The notes under the pieces are model-generated. The model ran no database searches, was not told the origin of the DNA, and was given only the letters and a program-made list of their open reading frames with translations. A stretch of DNA of 64,000 nt, taken from contig NZ_BSOA01000052.1 of the NCBI RefSeq assembly GCF_030160275.1, positions 1 to 64,000 of the forward strand, in the 5' to 3' direction. The position numbers and the translations under genes were made by a program. Below are positions 61,557 to 64,000 of the stretch, piece by piece (positions within the stretch are counted from its first letter, which is position 1; each line of letters opens with the position of its first letter). The stretch is from Dyella flagellata (GTDB taxonomy: Bacteria; Pseudomonadota; Gammaproteobacteria; Xanthomonadales; Rhodanobacteraceae).

Positions 61557-64000
61557 GTGAAGCCCAAGAGCCTGCCGTCCTCGCGTTCTCTGCCTCCACG
61601 CCGCCTCCTAGCAATCGCTGCTGCCGCTGCGCTGTTCAGCAATCAGGGCGCGCATGCATCCTCACAGACCAAGCACCCGAAGGCCACGCTGAACGGCTCG
61701 GAAGTAGTCTGCCCCCTGGGTGACTTCCTCTGCCCCCCCCGTCCGGATAACTTCGCGCTGTGCAAGCCCAACGGCATGCTGGAGTTCTACGACCCGTTCC
61801 TGAGCAAGGATTCGGCCCTGCGCGCCTCGGCCACCACCCAGGTGTGGGCCGATCACGTGGAAAGCCCCGACCAGATCACCTATCACCTGAACGGCCACGT
61901 GAAAACGGTCCGCGCCGACCAGGAGTTGCACGCGGACTTCGCCGACTACAACAGCGATAGCACCGATTACGACGCCCGCGGCAATGTGAGCTACCAGGAA
62001 GCCACCCACTTGCTGTCGGCCGACCATATCACTGGTAACACCGGCGACAGCACCGGGCTGGCAACCGGCAACGTGCGCTATCAGCTGCTCGACTCGCACG
62101 GCAACGGCACCGCGGTGCGGGCCCAAATGCTGGACGCGGATCGCAACCGCTACACCATGGCCACCTATTCCACCTGCGACGTCGGTGGACATATCTGGGA
62201 GTTGCGCGCCCGGGAGATCGACACCGACGACACCTCCGGCCGTGGCGTGGCGCACAGCGCCACCATGAGCATGTACGGGGTGCCGTTCTTCTATTTCCCG
62301 TGGATGTCCTTCCCACTCAACAACGATCGCCAAAGCGGCTTCCTGTACCCGTACTTCGAGCACACTGGCCGCGCCGGCTACCAGTTCCGCATTCCGTACT
62401 ACTTCAACCTGGCACCCAATTACGATGCCACGCTCACGCCGCGCTACTACAGCCTGCGCGGCGCGATGCTGTCCGGCGAAGTGCGCTACATGTTCCCGCG
62501 TAGCAGCGGCGAGTTCCAGCTGGAGTTCCTGCCGCACGACAACTACAACGACCAGAAGCTCACCTCGGACTCGATCGATACACAAGGCCGGCAGCGCTAC
62601 CTGTACCGCTTCGTCAACAACACCAGCCTATGGCCGGGCTGGTCGCTCAGCACGAACATCAACCGCGCGTCGGACCAGAACTACCTGCGCGACTTTGGCG
62701 ATGACCTGTTCAGCATTTCCACCGCACTGCTGACCTCAAGCGTCTATTTGTATGGCGGCGGCAGTTGGTGGAGCGCTTCGCTTGGTGGCGATGTGTGGCA
62801 GAACGTGGACCCCTCGCAACCGAACAGCGTGGAACCCTACAAGCGCCTGCCGCGCGCCACCTTCAACATGGATATCCCGTTCGCGCGCTGGTACGACGTC
62901 GGCCTGACCAGCGAAGCGGTAAAGTTCCACAAATTCGACCAGGTGGAAGGTTCACGCGTCGACCTGTACCCCTACGTCGACGCGGATTTCCGGGGCGCCG
63001 CCTGGTTCATCCGGCCCAAACTGGCCTACCGCTATACTGGCTATTCGCTGGACAGCGGCTATCAGCGCTACAGCTATTACGGCGCCCTTCCCATCCCCAG
63101 CGACCCTAACGCCGCCAAGCCGGTCTCGCCGTTCACGCAAAGCAATCCAAGCCGCTCGTTGCCGATCATCAGCTTGGACCAGGGCCTGATCTTCGAGCGC
63201 AGCACCAACCTGTTCGATACGCACTACACGCAGACGTTGGAGCCGCGGCTGTATTACCTGTACGTGCCGTATCGCAACCAGAACAACTTGCCGTTGTTCG
63301 ATACCTCGCCAATGGCGTTCGATGACTGGATGCTGTTCGCTCCGAACCAGTACTCCGGCGCGGATCGCCAGATGAACGCGAACAACCTTACCGCCGCGGT
63401 CACCACGCGCCTGCTCGACGACGGCGGTGTAGAGCGCCTGTCGGCCACGTTTGGCCAGATCCACTACTTCACGCCCCAGCGGATAGAACCGCTACTGTGC
63501 GAGACCATCGGCGCCACCGCTGCCACCTGCAACGCGGCCAAACCCTGGACAGGTTCGGACTACGTCGCCGAGCTCAGCACCCAGCTCAACGACCAGTGGA
63601 CGGCCAGCACCGAATACCTGTGGAACCCGAACACCCGGCTGACCGACCTTGGCACCTTCACCTTGCAGCGCCGGCTGGGTTTCGACGGCGTCCTCAACTT
63701 CTCCTACCGCTTCCGCCGCGGCCTGCTGGAACAATATCAAGCCTCGACGGTCTATCCGCTCACGGAACGCTGGCGCCTGATTGGCGAGTGGACCTACTCG
63801 ATGAGGGACAAGCGCACGGTGGAGGCCCTGGCTGGTGTGCAGTACGAAGGCTGTTGCGTAAAGGTGGCGTTGGTGGCCCGCCATTACGTGACCGGCTATT
63901 ACGGCGTGATCAGCGCCCTGCCACCGGGCCAGAAGCCGCCGGGGAGCGATACCGCGGTCATGTTCCAGTTGGAATTCAAGGGACTAGGCGCCTTCAGCGG
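61557..64000 (+). CDS. lptD: LPS-assembly outer-membrane protein LptD, cut by window end
   Basis: About 814 codons are visible, still open at 64000. Signal peptide RRLLAIAAAAALFSNQGAHA, an OstA-like periplasmic part (LRASATTQVWADHVESPDQI, ADYNSDSTDYDARGNVSYQE, LSADHITGNTG) and the LptD barrel start MATYSTCDVGGHIWELRARE, GVPFFYFPWMSFPLNNDRQS then GFLYPYFE. It forms the outer-membrane LPS translocon with LptE. The start is uncertain: GTG 61557 fits the signal peptide, and TTG 61545 is an alternative. Cys pairs for disulfides occur early (VVCPLGDFLC, LCKPNG). Confidence 0.93.
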   Translation, partial: MKPKSLPSSRSLPPRRLLAIAAAAALFSNQGAHASSQTKHPKATLNGSEVVCPLGDFLCPPRPDNFALCKPNGMLEFYDPFLSKDSALRASATTQVWADHVESPDQITYHLNGHVKTVRADQELHADFADYNSDSTDYDARGNVSYQEATHLLSADHITGNTGDSTGLATGNVRYQLLDSHGNGTAVRAQMLDADRNRYTMATYSTCDVGGHIWELRAREIDTDDTSGRGVAHSATMSMYGVPFFYFPWMSFPLNNDRQSGFLYPYFEHTGRAGYQFRIPYYFNLAPNYDATLTPRYYSLRGAMLSGEVRYMFPRSSGEFQLEFLPHDNYNDQKLTSDSIDTQGRQRYLYRFVNNTSLWPGWSLSTNINRASDQNYLRDFGDDLFSISTALLTSSVYLYGGGSWWSASLGGDVWQNVDPSQPNSVEPYKRLPRATFNMDIPFARWYDVGLTSEAVKFHKFDQVEGSRVDLYPYVDADFRGAAWFIRPKLAYRYTGYSLDSGYQRYSYYGALPIPSDPNAAKPVSPFTQSNPSRSLPIISLDQGLIFERSTNLFDTHYTQTLEPRLYYLYVPYRNQNNLPLFDTSPMAFDDWMLFAPNQYSGADRQMNANNLTAAVTTRLLDDGGVERLSATFGQIHYFTPQRIEPLLCETIGATAATCNAAKPWTGSDYVAELSTQLNDQWTASTEYLWNPNTRLTDLGTFTLQRRLGFDGVLNFSYRFRRGLLEQYQASTVYPLTERWRLIGEWTYSMRDKRTVEALAGVQYEGCCVKVALVARHYVTGYYGVISALPPGQKPPGSDTAVMFQLEFKGLGAFS

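Overview
The window is high-GC chromosomal DNA of a gammaproteobacterium. The gene set (PilR, UbiH-type hydroxylases, a long TonB-dependent receptor of the xanthomonad carbohydrate type, several two-component systems, and intergenic palindromes of a GTAGGCTGGGAT family) suggests the Xanthomonadales, most likely Rhodanobacteraceae (Dyella, Luteibacter or Rhodanobacter-like). This is an inference from gene content; no marker gene fixes the genus.

Layout. 0.4-8.3 kb: a pilR-type sigma-54 activator, a small secreted protein of unknown function, a MASE1 membrane protein with a degenerate kinase-like end, a REC-kinase-REC hybrid, and a CHASE3-like/PAS kinase that overlaps an Rcp1-like single-domain receiver. 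8.7-23.9 kb: a glycan-use locus. A GH92 alpha-mannosidase faces a LacI regulator followed by a FucP-type sugar importer, a PfkB sugar kinase and an AGE-family epimerase/isomerase. A TonB-dependent receptor, a GH35 beta-galactosidase and two tandem GH27 alpha-galactosidases follow. Together they read as outer-membrane uptake, trimming of galactose and mannose, import of free mannose, isomerisation to fructose and phosphorylation to fructose-6-phosphate.

23.9-42.3 kb: an accessory, partly decayed region of lower and uneven GC. It holds an FkbM methyltransferase, two paralogous MBL-fold hydrolases, an EmrAB-type tripartite efflux operon with its own outer-membrane factor, an Ohr/OsmC peroxidase, a propeller-type sensor kinase with a NarL-type regulator, a DoxX-like protein, a LysR regulator and two small tandem proteins with Xre/MbcA/ParS-type (DUF2384) C-termini. 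Between them lie remnants of a DoxX gene, a non-heme chloroperoxidase-like hydrolase, a LysR tail, a tyrosine recombinase and an IS3-family transposase. A 14-bp repeat lies near each edge of this region, with the recombinase stump just inside the right copy.

42.3-64 kb: mostly backbone. A 7TM-DISM-like kinase overlaps its NarL-type regulator, followed by an AraC regulator flanked by two copies of a TGTAG-N10-CTACA motif, a sulfotransferase, ssb, the glycerol regulon (glpK, glpF, glpD, glpR) with candidate GlpR operators, ispB, a dienelactone-hydrolase-like protein, two overlapping ubiquinone hydroxylases, an unknown membrane protein next to a PduO-type cobalamin adenosyltransferase, a histone-deacetylase-family hydrolase, msrB and the first 81 percent or so of lptD, cut by the window end. 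No tRNA, rRNA or CRISPR array was seen. The most unusual non-coding structures are five consecutive perfect hairpins at 58662-58809 and a nested double palindrome at 55038-55288.
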